DNA from: Bacteriovoracaceae bacterium
GTDB lineage: Bacteria; Bdellovibrionota; Bacteriovoracia; Bacteriovoracales; Bacteriovoracaceae
Assembly: GCA_947448095.1 (NCBI GenBank)
Contig: CANFNN010000042.1
Coordinates: 1 to 14,576 of the forward strand
Length of the DNA: 14,576 bases
Reading direction: 5' to 3'
Below the pieces are notes generated by a model that ran no database searches, was not told where the DNA came from, and saw only the letters and a list, made by a program, of their open reading frames with translations. Below are positions 7,240 through 14,576 of this stretch, piece after piece. How positions within the stretch are numbered: the stretch's first letter is position 1; the number at the start of each line of letters is the position of its first letter. A program made the position numbers and the translations under genes.

Positions 7240-7875
7240 AATCTGAAGCTTGTGGATGAGTCGATTGATTTCTTCCGCAAGCTCTGAGTCAGACTTAGAG
7301 TTATCAATAATAAAGTCTGCTTTTAATTTCTTTTCTTCTATATCCATCTGACTCTTTAGCATTGAATCTGCCATTTTCTCCAACACATTGTCCCGCTTCA
7401 TCAGCCTCGTTCGTTGAATTTCTCGTGGAGCATAGACGAGGACTGTCATATCAAAAAGATGCTGGAGATTTTTTTCAAAAAGTAAGGGAACATCATAAAT
7501 AATCATTTTGGGGTGATCCAGCTTATTAAAAGCTGCTTTAAAGGCTTGAGCTAGCCTGTCATAAATGAAATTTTCAATTTTAACTTTATTCTCAATATTA
7601 GAAAAAACGTATTGCCGCAAAAGAGGGAATTGAATCTCCCCATCCTTAATTACATCTGGGAATTCAGTTGTTATAAATTTCAAGGTCTCAGGCAAGGCAT
7701 AAATATCTTTCACCAGATGATCAGCATTGATGACAGCAAAACCCTTCTCTTGGAGCTTATGACTGACGGTCGTTTTTCCTGAGGCTATGCCACCAGTGAG
7801 TCCAATCACAGGAACTTCTAATTGGTAGAGCCGCTGATCCTGGCTTAATCGATTAAGATCCTCATTTATTTTCAT
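7234..7875 (-). CDS. coaE: Dephospho-CoA kinase
   Basis: CoaE catalyses the last step of coenzyme A synthesis, ATP-dependent phosphorylation of the 3'-hydroxyl of dephospho-CoA, in the cytoplasm. The 213-residue protein has the P-loop GLTGGIASGKTT (25-36), the substrate motif NADHLVKDIY (50-59; DAD is usual), IIYDVPLLFE (125-134) and a lid region with REIQRTRLMKRD (151-162). It ends with the family's closing KADFIIDNS (185-193). About 20 residues precede the P-loop core, more than in most CoaE proteins, where the P-loop lies near residue 10. The start is nevertheless favoured because its ATG overlaps the mazG stop as ATGA. The 3' end overlaps the convergent secreted-protein gene by four bases, with no clear terminator between them. 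Confidence 0.95.
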   Translation of the reverse strand: MKINEDLNRLSQDQRLYQLEVPVIGLTGGIASGKTTVSHKLQEKGFAVINADHLVKDIYALPETLKFITTEFPDVIKDGEIQFPLLRQYVFSNIENKVKIENFIYDRLAQAFKAAFNKLDHPKMIIYDVPLLFEKNLQHLFDMTVLVYAPREIQRTRLMKRDNVLEKMADSMLKSQMDIEEKKLKADFIIDNSKSDSELAEEINRLIHKLQIH

Positions 7876-8657
7876 TTCTTTTTAACCTTGGCCCAGATGA
7901 TTTCTAATTCTGATTGTGCAGTCTCTTGAAGCGTTTTTCCTTGAGACTTAACTTCGTCTTCAACTTTCTGGAAACGATTGATAAACTTTCGATTAGCGTC
8001 TCTTAAGCATTCCTCAGGATTGAGATCGAGGTGACGCGCTAGCTGAGCAACAGAAAAAAGAAGATCGCCAATTTCTTCTTTTACGCGTGCCTTATCATGT
8101 TTTCCACCGGGAGGAAGCTCTTCTTTGACTTCTTGCCATTCTTCCTCGACCTTTGCCATGACTTGATAATAGTTTTCCCAATCAAAGTTAACCTTGGTCG
8201 ATTTTTGACCAATTTTAAAAGCTGATTCGAGTGCTGGAGCATGCAAATATTTTGTATCAATGGAATATTTAGGAGCACCTTTTTCATTCTTTTTAATTTC
8301 TTGCCAGTTGGCAACCACTTCATGACTGGTTAATTGATCCCCTTGGGCGCCAAAAACATGGGGATGGCGGCGAATCATTTTTTCTGAAAGTGTTTTTGCT
8401 ACCGACTCAAGATCAAAACTTTTTGTCTCTTCACCCATCGTTGCATGAAGAAGAACCTGCAGAAGCACATCACCTAATTCTTCTTCCATTAATTTAGGAT
8501 TTTTTAGTTCAGTTGCTTCAATAAACTCATAAGATTCTTCAATCAGATATTTAAGCAGAGTTTCGTGAGTTTGCTCTAAATCCCATGGGCACCCCGTAAT
8601 CGGATGGCGAAGCGCCTTAATGACTTCAATACATCTTAAGAGTTCTGAATGCTGCAT
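7872..8657 (-). CDS. mazG: Nucleoside triphosphate pyrophosphohydrolase MazG
   Basis: MazG hydrolyses (d)NTPs to the monophosphate and pyrophosphate, cleaning the nucleotide pool and in some species lowering (p)ppGpp. The 261 residues match the two-domain E. coli form (263). The first MazG repeat shows GCPWDLEQTHETLLKYLIEE (22-41), with EExxE metal ligands at 40-44 and EELGD at 59-63. The second shows EEEWQE (171-176) and EEIGD (194-198). MIRRHPHVFG (94-103) is also typical. The longer frame to 8729 was rejected: its 24 extra residues are unlike the family, while AAGGA precedes the ATG at 8657. The gene leads a two-gene unit with coaE through an ATGA overlap and diverges from ybeY. Confidence 0.95.
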   Translation of the reverse strand: MQHSELLRCIEVIKALRHPITGCPWDLEQTHETLLKYLIEESYEFIEATELKNPKLMEEELGDVLLQVLLHATMGEETKSFDLESVAKTLSEKMIRRHPHVFGAQGDQLTSHEVVANWQEIKKNEKGAPKYSIDTKYLHAPALESAFKIGQKSTKVNFDWENYYQVMAKVEEEWQEVKEELPPGGKHDKARVKEEIGDLLFSVAQLARHLDLNPEECLRDANRKFINRFQKVEDEVKSQGKTLQETAQSELEIIWAKVKKK

Positions 8658-8663
8658 TTGAGT

Positions 8664-8668
8664 TCCTT
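8664..8668 (-). promoter_or_regulatory. Ribosome binding site that fixes the mazG start
   Basis: On the minus strand AAGGA lies six bases upstream of the ATG at 8657. This supports the shorter form over the frame reaching 8729. Confidence 0.7.
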
Positions 8669-8681
8669 CATTATTGCCTCG

Positions 8682-8698
8682 TATCCATTTAAAGGATA
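8682..8698. promoter_or_regulatory. Inverted repeat over the ybeY ribosome site in the divergent gap
   Basis: TATCC (8682-8686) and GGATA (8694-8698) flank a seven-base ATTTAAA centre. In ybeY mRNA this would be a weak hairpin holding the AAAGGA ribosome site (8691-8696). In DNA it could be a small operator. It is short enough to be chance. Confidence 0.25.
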
Positions 8699-8700
8699 AC

Positions 8701-9252
8701 ATGACATTTATGAAGAAACACTCATTCATCCAAGTCGATTTTCACTCCACAGTGAAACTTACCAAAGCAGAAAACTCTAAGATCTCTAAGTGGTTGGAGA
8801 TGGCGTCAGTTGTCATTGAGGGGTTAATCAAAAAGAAAAAGATCATTCATCCCAGTTGGTTAAAAAAGACTTACACCATTAAAGTCTCTGTCCTTTTGTG
8901 TGGGGAGGCCAAAATCAAGTCTCTCAATAATCAATATCGCAGCAAAAATAAAGTCACTGATGTCTTGTCTTTTCCCACTTTTGAAAATCTACGGAAAGCA
9001 AAAACTAAGCAGGATTTTACGGGGGCTGAGATCTATTTAGGCGACTTGGCAATTTGCCATCAGCGAACGATTAAGCAGTCCCATGACTTTGATATAAGTT
9101 ACTGGGATGAATTTATTCATCTCTTTATTCATGGATGTATTCATTTGATGGGTTATGATCATGAGCTTTCTCTAAAACAAGAGAAACTTATGGAAGATTG
9201 GGAAAATCAGGCGTTGAATTTATTCTCAGAGATCAAAAAAAAGGGGCCGTGA
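8701..9252 (+). CDS. ybeY: Endoribonuclease YbeY, rRNA maturation factor
   Basis: YbeY is a zinc-dependent single-strand endoribonuclease needed for 16S rRNA 3'-end maturation and ribosome quality control. The zinc motif HGCIHLMGYDH is at 144-154, with His144, His148 and His154 as ligands. The family blocks NNQYRSKNKVTDVLSFP (76-92) and EIYLGDLAIC (110-119) are also present. From the ATG at 8701 the protein has 183 residues, slightly longer than the usual 150-170. The extra length is mainly a basic insert around residues 41-58 (GLIKKKKIIHPSWLKKTY). Start 8701 was chosen because AAAGGA precedes it by four bases. The TTG at 8674 has no clear ribosome site, and ATG 8710 is too far from AAAGGA. 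The last codons lie inside a terminator hairpin. Confidence 0.95.
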   Translation: MTFMKKHSFIQVDFHSTVKLTKAENSKISKWLEMASVVIEGLIKKKKIIHPSWLKKTYTIKVSVLLCGEAKIKSLNNQYRSKNKVTDVLSFPTFENLRKAKTKQDFTGAEIYLGDLAICHQRTIKQSHDFDISYWDEFIHLFIHGCIHLMGYDHELSLKQEKLMEDWENQALNLFSEIKKKGP

Positions 9253-9270
9253 GGCCCCCATTCATTTTTT
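9235..9270. terminator. Terminator between convergent ybeY and protease genes, embedded in the ybeY 3' end
   Basis: The stem GGGGCC (9243-9248) and GGCCCC (9253-9258) encloses GTGA, which contains the ybeY TGA stop. Read on the minus strand, the stem is followed directly by eight Ts (complement of the A-run 9235-9242), an excellent terminator for the protease transcript. On the plus strand the T-run (9265-9270) is six bases from the stem, so that direction is weaker. Confidence 0.85.
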
Positions 9271-10618
9271 ACTTTTTAACAGCTTTAGCTTTTTGAAGAG
9301 CAGACTTTAAATTCACTCGTCCGCCAGAGGCGATTTGTGCTTTAAAAGCCGCGACCGGAGTCGATGACTTCATGAGTACTGCCTTAAGTTCTGTGGCCGA
9401 AAGATTAGGGTAGTAACCCAGAACCATCGCCGCAACACCTGTTGTGTTTGGAGAAGCCATTGAAGTTCCTGAAGCCATTCCGTATTTATTCCCAACAATC
9501 GTTGAATAAATGTTTGAACCAGGGGCTGCAACGTCCACCGTCTTAATACCAATGTTTGAAAAAGAAGAAAGTGAGCCTGAGCTAGTTGTAGATGCAATTA
9601 CCAAAAGGTTAGCACTATCAAATGCTGCAGGATACTTAGGGCTTGAATCATTATCGTGCCAGCTATAAGGGCCCATTGAATCGTTACCAGCAGAAGCAAT
9701 GACGAGAGTATTATATTTTTTCCCGATTTCATCAATCACGTCACGAACAACCATACCGCCTTCATTCACTTCTTTACCAAATGAGCAGTTGATCAATCGA
9801 GCACCGTTTTTAGCGGCGTATTTATAAGCTTCAACAATGTTTGAATCAAGTTCATCAGCATCATCAGGCACAGTACGAATAGCCATGATTTTTACATTTG
9901 AAGCTACCCCCGTAATACCAATACCATTATTTTGAGTGGCAGCAATTGTTCCAGAAACGTGGGTCCCATGCCAGTGACCGGCCATAGTGTCCATAGTCGC
10001 GTTGCCTTGAGCATCTCTGACTAAAGTATTAATCCCGTGAATATCATCAATGTATCCGTTGTTATCATCATCAATGCCGTTGCCAGCAATTTCTTTTTCG
10101 TTCGTCCACATGATGTCTTTAAGATCTTCGTGGTTATGATCAACACCCGTATCAACAACGGCAACAATCACTTCTTCAGCTGAAGCACTTGGAAGTTTGT
10201 CATAAGCTTCAGTAACGTTCATTCCAGCAGTAGAGTTGAATGCCCAAAGTTTAGATGAATCTGGGTCATTGAATGAGCCAAAGTTCACTTCTGTGAACCG
10301 CTTCATGGCCAAAGAGGCATGGTCTAGGATTTCTAATTTAGGCATCAATTTTTTTTCAGCGTAGAAGTCTTTTTGGGCATACTCCACTGATTCATGAGAT
10401 GAAAGTTCGGCTTCTAGCTCTTCCAGCTTATTAGTTTTCACTAAATATATTTGTCCGATGATCTTTTTAGAGCTTTTAATCAGGGGAGATTTCACCATGG
10501 ATTGGCCTGCTTTCAACTTAATGAAGAGATGCTTTGGGTGAAAACGTGAAGATGAGGCTTCAGCCGAGGCCATCAAGGCCATAGTTGTCATTAAAATACA
10601 GGTAGTTAGCTTCTTCAT
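9269..10618 (-). CDS. Secreted subtilisin-family (S8) serine protease with I9-like propeptide
   Basis: From the ATG at 10618 the protein has 449 residues. It opens with a signal peptide (MKKLTTCILMTTMALMASAEA). Residues about 27-88 match an I9-type inhibitor propeptide (HLFIKLKAGQS to SVEYAQKDFYAEKK), which normally helps folding and is cleaved off. The catalytic domain has Asp156 in VVDTGVDHNHEDL, His217 in GHWHGTHVSGT, the oxyanion Asn312 in ASAGND and Ser386 in GTSMASPNTTG, so the triad is complete. The stretch GNGIDDDNNGYIDD (179-192) is an acidic loop common in this subtilase group and may bind calcium. The protein is probably an exported, active endoprotease with no extra C-terminal domain or sorting signal. 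The longer frame to 10669 was rejected because its 17 added residues precede an intact signal peptide. A nutritional or predatory role is possible but not shown. Confidence 0.93.
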   Translation of the reverse strand: MKKLTTCILMTTMALMASAEASSSRFHPKHLFIKLKAGQSMVKSPLIKSSKKIIGQIYLVKTNKLEELEAELSSHESVEYAQKDFYAEKKLMPKLEILDHASLAMKRFTEVNFGSFNDPDSSKLWAFNSTAGMNVTEAYDKLPSASAEEVIVAVVDTGVDHNHEDLKDIMWTNEKEIAGNGIDDDNNGYIDDIHGINTLVRDAQGNATMDTMAGHWHGTHVSGTIAATQNNGIGITGVASNVKIMAIRTVPDDADELDSNIVEAYKYAAKNGARLINCSFGKEVNEGGMVVRDVIDEIGKKYNTLVIASAGNDSMGPYSWHDNDSSPKYPAAFDSANLLVIASTTSSGSLSSFSNIGIKTVDVAAPGSNIYSTIVGNKYGMASGTSMASPNTTGVAAMVLGYYPNLSATELKAVLMKSSTPVAAFKAQIASGGRVNLKSALQKAKAVKK

Positions 10619-10843
10619 GCAGTTATATCCTTTCTGGTCAGGTAATTCTCGGGTGTGATCTTCTAACAATCATGCACCTTCTTCAACTTAAAGGTTCTAA
10701 CTTTCGACAGCCCTGGAAATGTTTACATGGTGCGTCATAAATATCCTTTTGCCTTGGTACTATGGGTCAAGGAAAGGGTGATGTTTTCTACGATAATAAC
10801 TAGTTAACATCTCAATTTCTCTACACAAAAGGTTAGTGCTTTC
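10619..10843. promoter_or_regulatory. Divergent intergenic region between protease and outer-membrane protein genes
   Basis: These 225 bases must hold promoters for both directions. A possible plus-strand -10 (GATAAT) lies at 10792-10797 without a clear -35. On the minus strand a TTGACC-like -35 (10765-10770) and GATATT (10740-10745) are separated by 19 bases, a poor spacing. Neither is convincing, and I see no strong operator or RNA gene here. Confidence 0.4.
10628..10633 (-). promoter_or_regulatory. Ribosome binding site of the S8 protease gene
   Basis: On the minus strand AAAGGA lies nine bases before the ATG at 10618. It fixes the start at the signal peptide. Confidence 0.65.
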
Positions 10844-12196
10844 ATGGCCACTTTGACTAAAAAACAACTCTTAACTCTATGCTTATGCACCGGCGTAAGT
10901 TCTGCTCACGCAGTAAACGATACTATCCAAGGACATTTTGGCGGAATGAGCAATCAAATCAATAGCGATATTGGTGACGTTCCAGGTAACCGTTATAATG
11001 GCGACGCTCGTTTTACTTACTATAAAGATAACGAATACGATCTTGAGCGAAAATTTGATCTCTCAGCTCTCGTGAATGACCAGAGCCTAACGATGTGGTC
11101 ACTGCAAGAAGCGTATGTCGCAAAAAAAGGAATCTTTAGGGACTTTGATCACGCTGAAAAAACTGGTGATCAGCTAAAAGTTGGCCGTCAGATTTTAGAC
11201 TGGTCTCAGATGGATCAATTCTGGGGACTAGGAAAATTAAACAACAGAAAAAACTTTGATTTTTTTAATCCAGGTCAGGAAGGATTAATCGGTCTTGGCT
11301 ATGAGAATAAATCTTCTAATGGATTTTTCTGGAAAGTTTTTGGATCTGGTCTGTATGCTCCAGAAACTAATCCAGGTCTAGACGTTAATAAGAGCAATAA
11401 TACCATCAAATCAAGAAATCCTTGGGCACAAGCTCCTGCTCCAAGTACCAACATTGGTGGTCCAACTGATGTTCCTATTCAGTATATTGTCGATTATCCG
11501 AAATTATCGGATGTGATTTACCGTTATTCAATCGGTGCCAATGTTGGTTGGGAAAATAAAAACTGGGCCGCAAGTGGTTATTTCATTCGCAAACCTGAAA
11601 ACCAAGTTTCAACGAATGTTGAAGTGGCGGTAGCTCAAAATGCAGCTTCAGTTAAAGCCTTTATTAAGCCAGAATTTTATTATCACGATGTGTTTGGTGG
11701 AAACATTAAATATCGTAATGCAGATGTTGAAATGTACGTCAGCGGCCTTGGTGTTTTTCCTAACACTTTTCCAGATGGTAACCAAACTGCAACAACTTAT
11801 ACGGAACTTAAAACAGAGAAAAGACGCGAGGCTTACCTTGGAGGTGGGATTTCGCGAATTAATGATAATTATGGAATGGGGTTTAACTACATTGCTCGAG
11901 TGAGCCCATTTGATAGAGAGAAGGATTCATTGGCGCAAGATCCTCGTTGGAATCAAGCCGTAAATGCGTTCTTTTCAAAAACCGTCACAAAAACGGTGAG
12001 TCTTTCTGGTGATATCAAATACGACATGCTAACAACTGACCGTTTGGTCATGCTCCGCGCAGGATATAAGGTCTCGAAAGAGTTGCTTATGAGCCTAGGA
12101 GTTAATATGATCGGCACCCCGAAGAGTGGTAAATCTTATTGGTCTCCTTACACCAATAACGATGCCCTTTTTGCGGGTCTTCGATACATTTTTTAG
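10844..12196 (+). CDS. Outer-membrane beta-barrel protein, unrecognised family
   Basis: The protein has 450 residues and a Sec signal peptide (MATLTKKQLLTLCLCTGVSSAHA, probable cleavage after Ala23). The body alternates polar and hydrophobic residues, with many aromatic residues and Gly/Asn-rich turns (for example GFFWKVFGSGLYAP and KNWAASGYFIRKPENQ). It ends AGLRYIF, and a terminal phenylalanine is the usual BAM recognition signal of outer-membrane barrels. A notable segment, GRQILDWSQMDQFWGLGKLN at about 113-132 followed by RKNFDFFNPGQEGLIGLGY, looks conserved and may help identify the family. It may be a channel, transporter or surface-assembly protein; the sequence does not decide. The start has only a moderate ribosome site (AAAAGG at 10827-10832, eleven bases from the ATG). 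The downstream lipoprotein gene begins eight bases after the stop, so the two are almost certainly an operon. Confidence 0.8.
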   Translation: MATLTKKQLLTLCLCTGVSSAHAVNDTIQGHFGGMSNQINSDIGDVPGNRYNGDARFTYYKDNEYDLERKFDLSALVNDQSLTMWSLQEAYVAKKGIFRDFDHAEKTGDQLKVGRQILDWSQMDQFWGLGKLNNRKNFDFFNPGQEGLIGLGYENKSSNGFFWKVFGSGLYAPETNPGLDVNKSNNTIKSRNPWAQAPAPSTNIGGPTDVPIQYIVDYPKLSDVIYRYSIGANVGWENKNWAASGYFIRKPENQVSTNVEVAVAQNAASVKAFIKPEFYYHDVFGGNIKYRNADVEMYVSGLGVFPNTFPDGNQTATTYTELKTEKRREAYLGGGISRINDNYGMGFNYIARVSPFDREKDSLAQDPRWNQAVNAFFSKTVTKTVSLSGDIKYDMLTTDRLVMLRAGYKVSKELLMSLGVNMIGTPKSGKSYWSPYTNNDALFAGLRYIF

Positions 12197-12200
12197 GAAG
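12195..12200 (+). promoter_or_regulatory. Ribosome binding site of the lipoprotein gene overlapping the upstream stop
   Basis: AGGAAG overlaps the TAG stop of the barrel gene and is four bases before ATG 12205. This implies coupled translation of the pair. Confidence 0.65.
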
Positions 12201-12204
12201 CGAA

Positions 12205-14576
12205 ATGAACTTTTTGAAAACAAGTGTAATGACTGGACTACTGACTTCGCTGATTTTTATCAGCGGATGCAGTGACTTTTTTCAAAAAGACGTCGTAGAT
12301 AAATCTCTTGAATCAAATAAGTTTAAAGCGAATTGTGAATTAAATGTAGATGAGTTTTCTCTCATCCTCGAAGAGCCGATTGGTGAAGCAATTGATTGTC
12401 TGGGGAAAAATCTTAAGCTTTTCATGAAAAGTGTTGAATCTAAAAAGCCAGGCTACCTCTCAAGAGTGGCGCTCCTTAATTATATCAAGAGAAATCGCCA
12501 GGACATTAAGCCCGAAGTTTTAAAAACTCTACAGTCAGTTTTTGATCTTAACTTTCTTGTTTATGGTGAAGACCGTGATTTTATTTCTGAAGCAAACGTT
12601 GATGCCTTAGTAAATGTTGCCAAAGTATTTAATGAGAAAGCCTCCACCAATTTTAAGCCAATTTTTATGGATAATAATTCTTTGGATTACGATAATTATC
12701 GGGTTCAAAGAGACCAACGAATTAAGCCCGCAGCAGTAATCGTTTCGTCTGCACTCAGAGATATTTTTAGGCCTGAGCGCAAAGGAAGAATTGATACAAT
12801 CAATTTGAGTGATCTAATTGATGCTTTCACTACTGAGAATAATCAAGCGGCCATGGCCAACGTTAAAAAAATGCTTTTTGCTAAAAAAATCATTTTAGGT
12901 GGCGATAAAAACATCATGACCCACATTGAATTTGGTCATTTGGTTGAAAATTTTAGTTCATATGTTCTTTTGGCGCTTGATGGCGTCAGATATAAAGATA
13001 TCCGCTTAGACCAAGAGTCTACGATCAATTTTTTGAATTCAGATCTTGAACTTTTGAATAGCCTGATTTTTAACGCTAATTTGCCTGATCGAAGTAGCGA
13101 AGTTCTTTTCTCTCTACAAGATGCTCTTGATGCTGTTGATATTTTTATGGGTCACGATTCAAATCTGCATCTTAGTAAGTACACCGATCTTTTAAAAGAA
13201 GCCAAACTAGTCTTAATGGACGGAGAGCCTGAGATTGTGACTGGTGCTGACCTAAGAAGACTTTTTGCACATGGATTAACTTTACTTAAGACTGGAACAT
13301 ATTTTCATCGTTTTTGGGCTACAGAAAGAATCTTGTTAGATGCTCGTCCAGGACGTCCTATTACTTATGATTTTAAAAATCTCTATGATCTATTTAAAAG
13401 CGAAAAACCTCGAGTTGATAGTTTTGTTCGAATTCTCAAGAGATACCGCTTCTTAAGAGGGGAGAATATTTCGGCTTTTTATACTGACGATTATATGCGT
13501 AACCCTGATGGTGTTTTTGAAGTCGCGGTTTATGAATATGGTCTGACTTTATTAATGCAGAAATTTGGTTGTCCGAATAATACTCTTGGCGGAACTGTTG
13601 TTTGTGATGGGCAGCCAGCTTTAAACGGCGTTTACATGAAGACGGCCCACGTTGTGAATCTCGTTGAGAAGTTAAAAAAAGTTTTGATCGAGGCTCAGAT
13701 GATCCTTCCGGGTCGCGAAGTCAAAACTGCTGAAACGATCAGTCTCTTGGGTCAACTTTTTCAGTATCAGTCTGATGAAAATAAAGTTTTTGACGTCAAT
13801 GAAGCAACCGAGTTTGGGATAAGTCTCTTTACTTCAATGGATGTTGCCAACGATATCAATGATCACTTTATTGATTTATCCAAACAGAAAAAATGTGAAA
13901 TGGATAAGTTCGGAAGAGTTTCGCCAGTTTGTTTTAGAGAACATTTTTTTGAAGGCGTGTGCTTGAACTATCCTGATCAGTTCCCAAAACTTTTTAGTTC
14001 ATTGGGTGCAACTGTTTACGAAACTGATCCTAACCGACCGAACATTAAGAAACTGGTGTGTCGTATCCCCTCGGATGTTGCTAACTTGGCTTACCTAGAC
14101 CGGTCTGTGAAAGCGGCCCGATCATGTAACGTGTACCCTAATACGGATGAAGAAATTTTCTTCAATAAAGGGGACACCATGTCTGTGTTCCTGGCAATGA
14201 TGCATATTGAAACAACTATTATTCGTTGGGATACGCGCCAGCATAATAACGTTATGGATCCTGCTGAAGTGATGGATGCCTATTCCATTTATTCTCCGGC
14301 CCTTGATGGATTTTTAGAGAAAATGCCGAACATTATTAAAAAACTAAAGAAACAAATTTTTCAGTACATGGTTAAATATGAAAAAGTTCCAGATCAAAAA
14401 GACTTCAGCAGTCTTTGGAAGTTTGCAAAATTTCTTTTGAGTTTTAATAAAGATGCGACAGCGAACCGTAAAACGATCGCTTCAATTCTTGTCACAATTG
14501 GCGAGCAGGGAACTCCCTCAACTTTTGATTGTAGCCTTTTACGTGACCCGGACCATATCCCAGAAGATTACGATCC
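12205..14576 (+). CDS. Large outer-surface lipoprotein with degenerate EF-hand-like repeats (3' truncated by window edge)
   Basis: The frame is open from ATG 12205 to the window end (790 codons and no stop), so the full protein is larger. It begins with a lipoprotein signal peptide (MNFLKTSVMTGLLTSLIFISGC) with Cys22 as the lipidated residue. The next residues, Ser-Asp-Phe, give no certain sorting call; Asp lies at +3, not +2. The body is strongly helical. A recurring pattern of acidic/Asn/Gly loop, hydrophobic residue, three residues, acidic residue, then an amphipathic helix ending in Phe, Leu or Tyr appears near residues 126, 199, 238, 345, 387, 438, 529 and 684. Examples are RIDTINLSDLIDAF, VFDVNEATEFGISLF and NVMDPAEVMDAYSIY. 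These look like decayed EF-hand units. Several cysteines at 456-467, 564, 576 and 586 may pair. Family unknown. Its position directly after the barrel gene suggests a surface complex. Confidence 0.75.
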   Translation, partial: MNFLKTSVMTGLLTSLIFISGCSDFFQKDVVDKSLESNKFKANCELNVDEFSLILEEPIGEAIDCLGKNLKLFMKSVESKKPGYLSRVALLNYIKRNRQDIKPEVLKTLQSVFDLNFLVYGEDRDFISEANVDALVNVAKVFNEKASTNFKPIFMDNNSLDYDNYRVQRDQRIKPAAVIVSSALRDIFRPERKGRIDTINLSDLIDAFTTENNQAAMANVKKMLFAKKIILGGDKNIMTHIEFGHLVENFSSYVLLALDGVRYKDIRLDQESTINFLNSDLELLNSLIFNANLPDRSSEVLFSLQDALDAVDIFMGHDSNLHLSKYTDLLKEAKLVLMDGEPEIVTGADLRRLFAHGLTLLKTGTYFHRFWATERILLDARPGRPITYDFKNLYDLFKSEKPRVDSFVRILKRYRFLRGENISAFYTDDYMRNPDGVFEVAVYEYGLTLLMQKFGCPNNTLGGTVVCDGQPALNGVYMKTAHVVNLVEKLKKVLIEAQMILPGREVKTAETISLLGQLFQYQSDENKVFDVNEATEFGISLFTSMDVANDINDHFIDLSKQKKCEMDKFGRVSPVCFREHFFEGVCLNYPDQFPKLFSSLGATVYETDPNRPNIKKLVCRIPSDVANLAYLDRSVKAARSCNVYPNTDEEIFFNKGDTMSVFLAMMHIETTIIRWDTRQHNNVMDPAEVMDAYSIYSPALDGFLEKMPNIIKKLKKQIFQYMVKYEKVPDQKDFSSLWKFAKFLLSFNKDATANRKTIASILVTIGEQGTPSTFDCSLLRDPDHIPEDYD

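Noticed and set aside
10763..10804. Tiny frame of 13 codons (MGQGKGDVFYDNN) upstream of the barrel gene
   Set aside because: There is no ribosome site before its ATG and it is too short to support as a leader peptide.
11640..11903. Open frame of 87 codons inside the barrel gene
   Set aside because: It is a shifted-frame shadow of a clear signal-peptide-bearing outer-membrane gene.

Overview
The window reads like chromosomal DNA of a flagellated, Gram-negative bacterium, moderately AT-rich. The best guess is a Bdellovibrionota/Bacteriovoracales-type organism (predatory or related deltaproteobacteria-like). This rests on the flhF-flhG-fliA order, several secreted or outer-membrane proteins of unrecognised family, and the general style of the proteins. 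It is an inference, because no rRNA or marker phylogeny could be run.

Left part (1-2272, + strand): the end of a flagellar regulatory operon. It holds the C-terminal part of an FlhF-type SRP-like GTPase cut by the window edge, a FlhG/MinD-like ATPase, and the flagellar sigma factor FliA. Two rho-independent terminators follow one another at 2293-2325 and 2365-2385 and close the operon. Next (2460-5575, + strand) is a two-gene unit joined by a one-base stop/start overlap. The first gene encodes a 762-residue membrane protein with receptor-like topology, a PAS-like domain and a long coiled coil. The second encodes an RluA-family pseudouridine synthase. A secreted protein of unknown function with ten cysteines confined to its C-terminal half follows (5675-7237).

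Middle part (7234-9252): housekeeping genes. On the minus strand mazG and coaE overlap by an ATGA. ybeY diverges from mazG with only 43 bases between start codons. coaE converges on the secreted-protein gene, and the two stop codons overlap. A strong GC hairpin at the end of ybeY serves mainly as the terminator of the opposing protease gene.

Right part (9269-14576): a secreted subtilisin-family protease on the minus strand. It diverges, across 225 bases, from an outer-membrane beta-barrel gene and a very large lipoprotein gene that runs off the window end. The last two are tightly spaced and probably co-transcribed, suggesting a cell-surface complex. The lipoprotein carries about eight degenerate EF-hand-like loop-helix segments and is the most interesting unexplained item here.

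I saw no tRNA, rRNA, CRISPR array, insertion sequence, phage gene or plasmid feature. No gene-free stretch exceeds 300 bases; the longest is the 225-base divergent region at 10619-10843.
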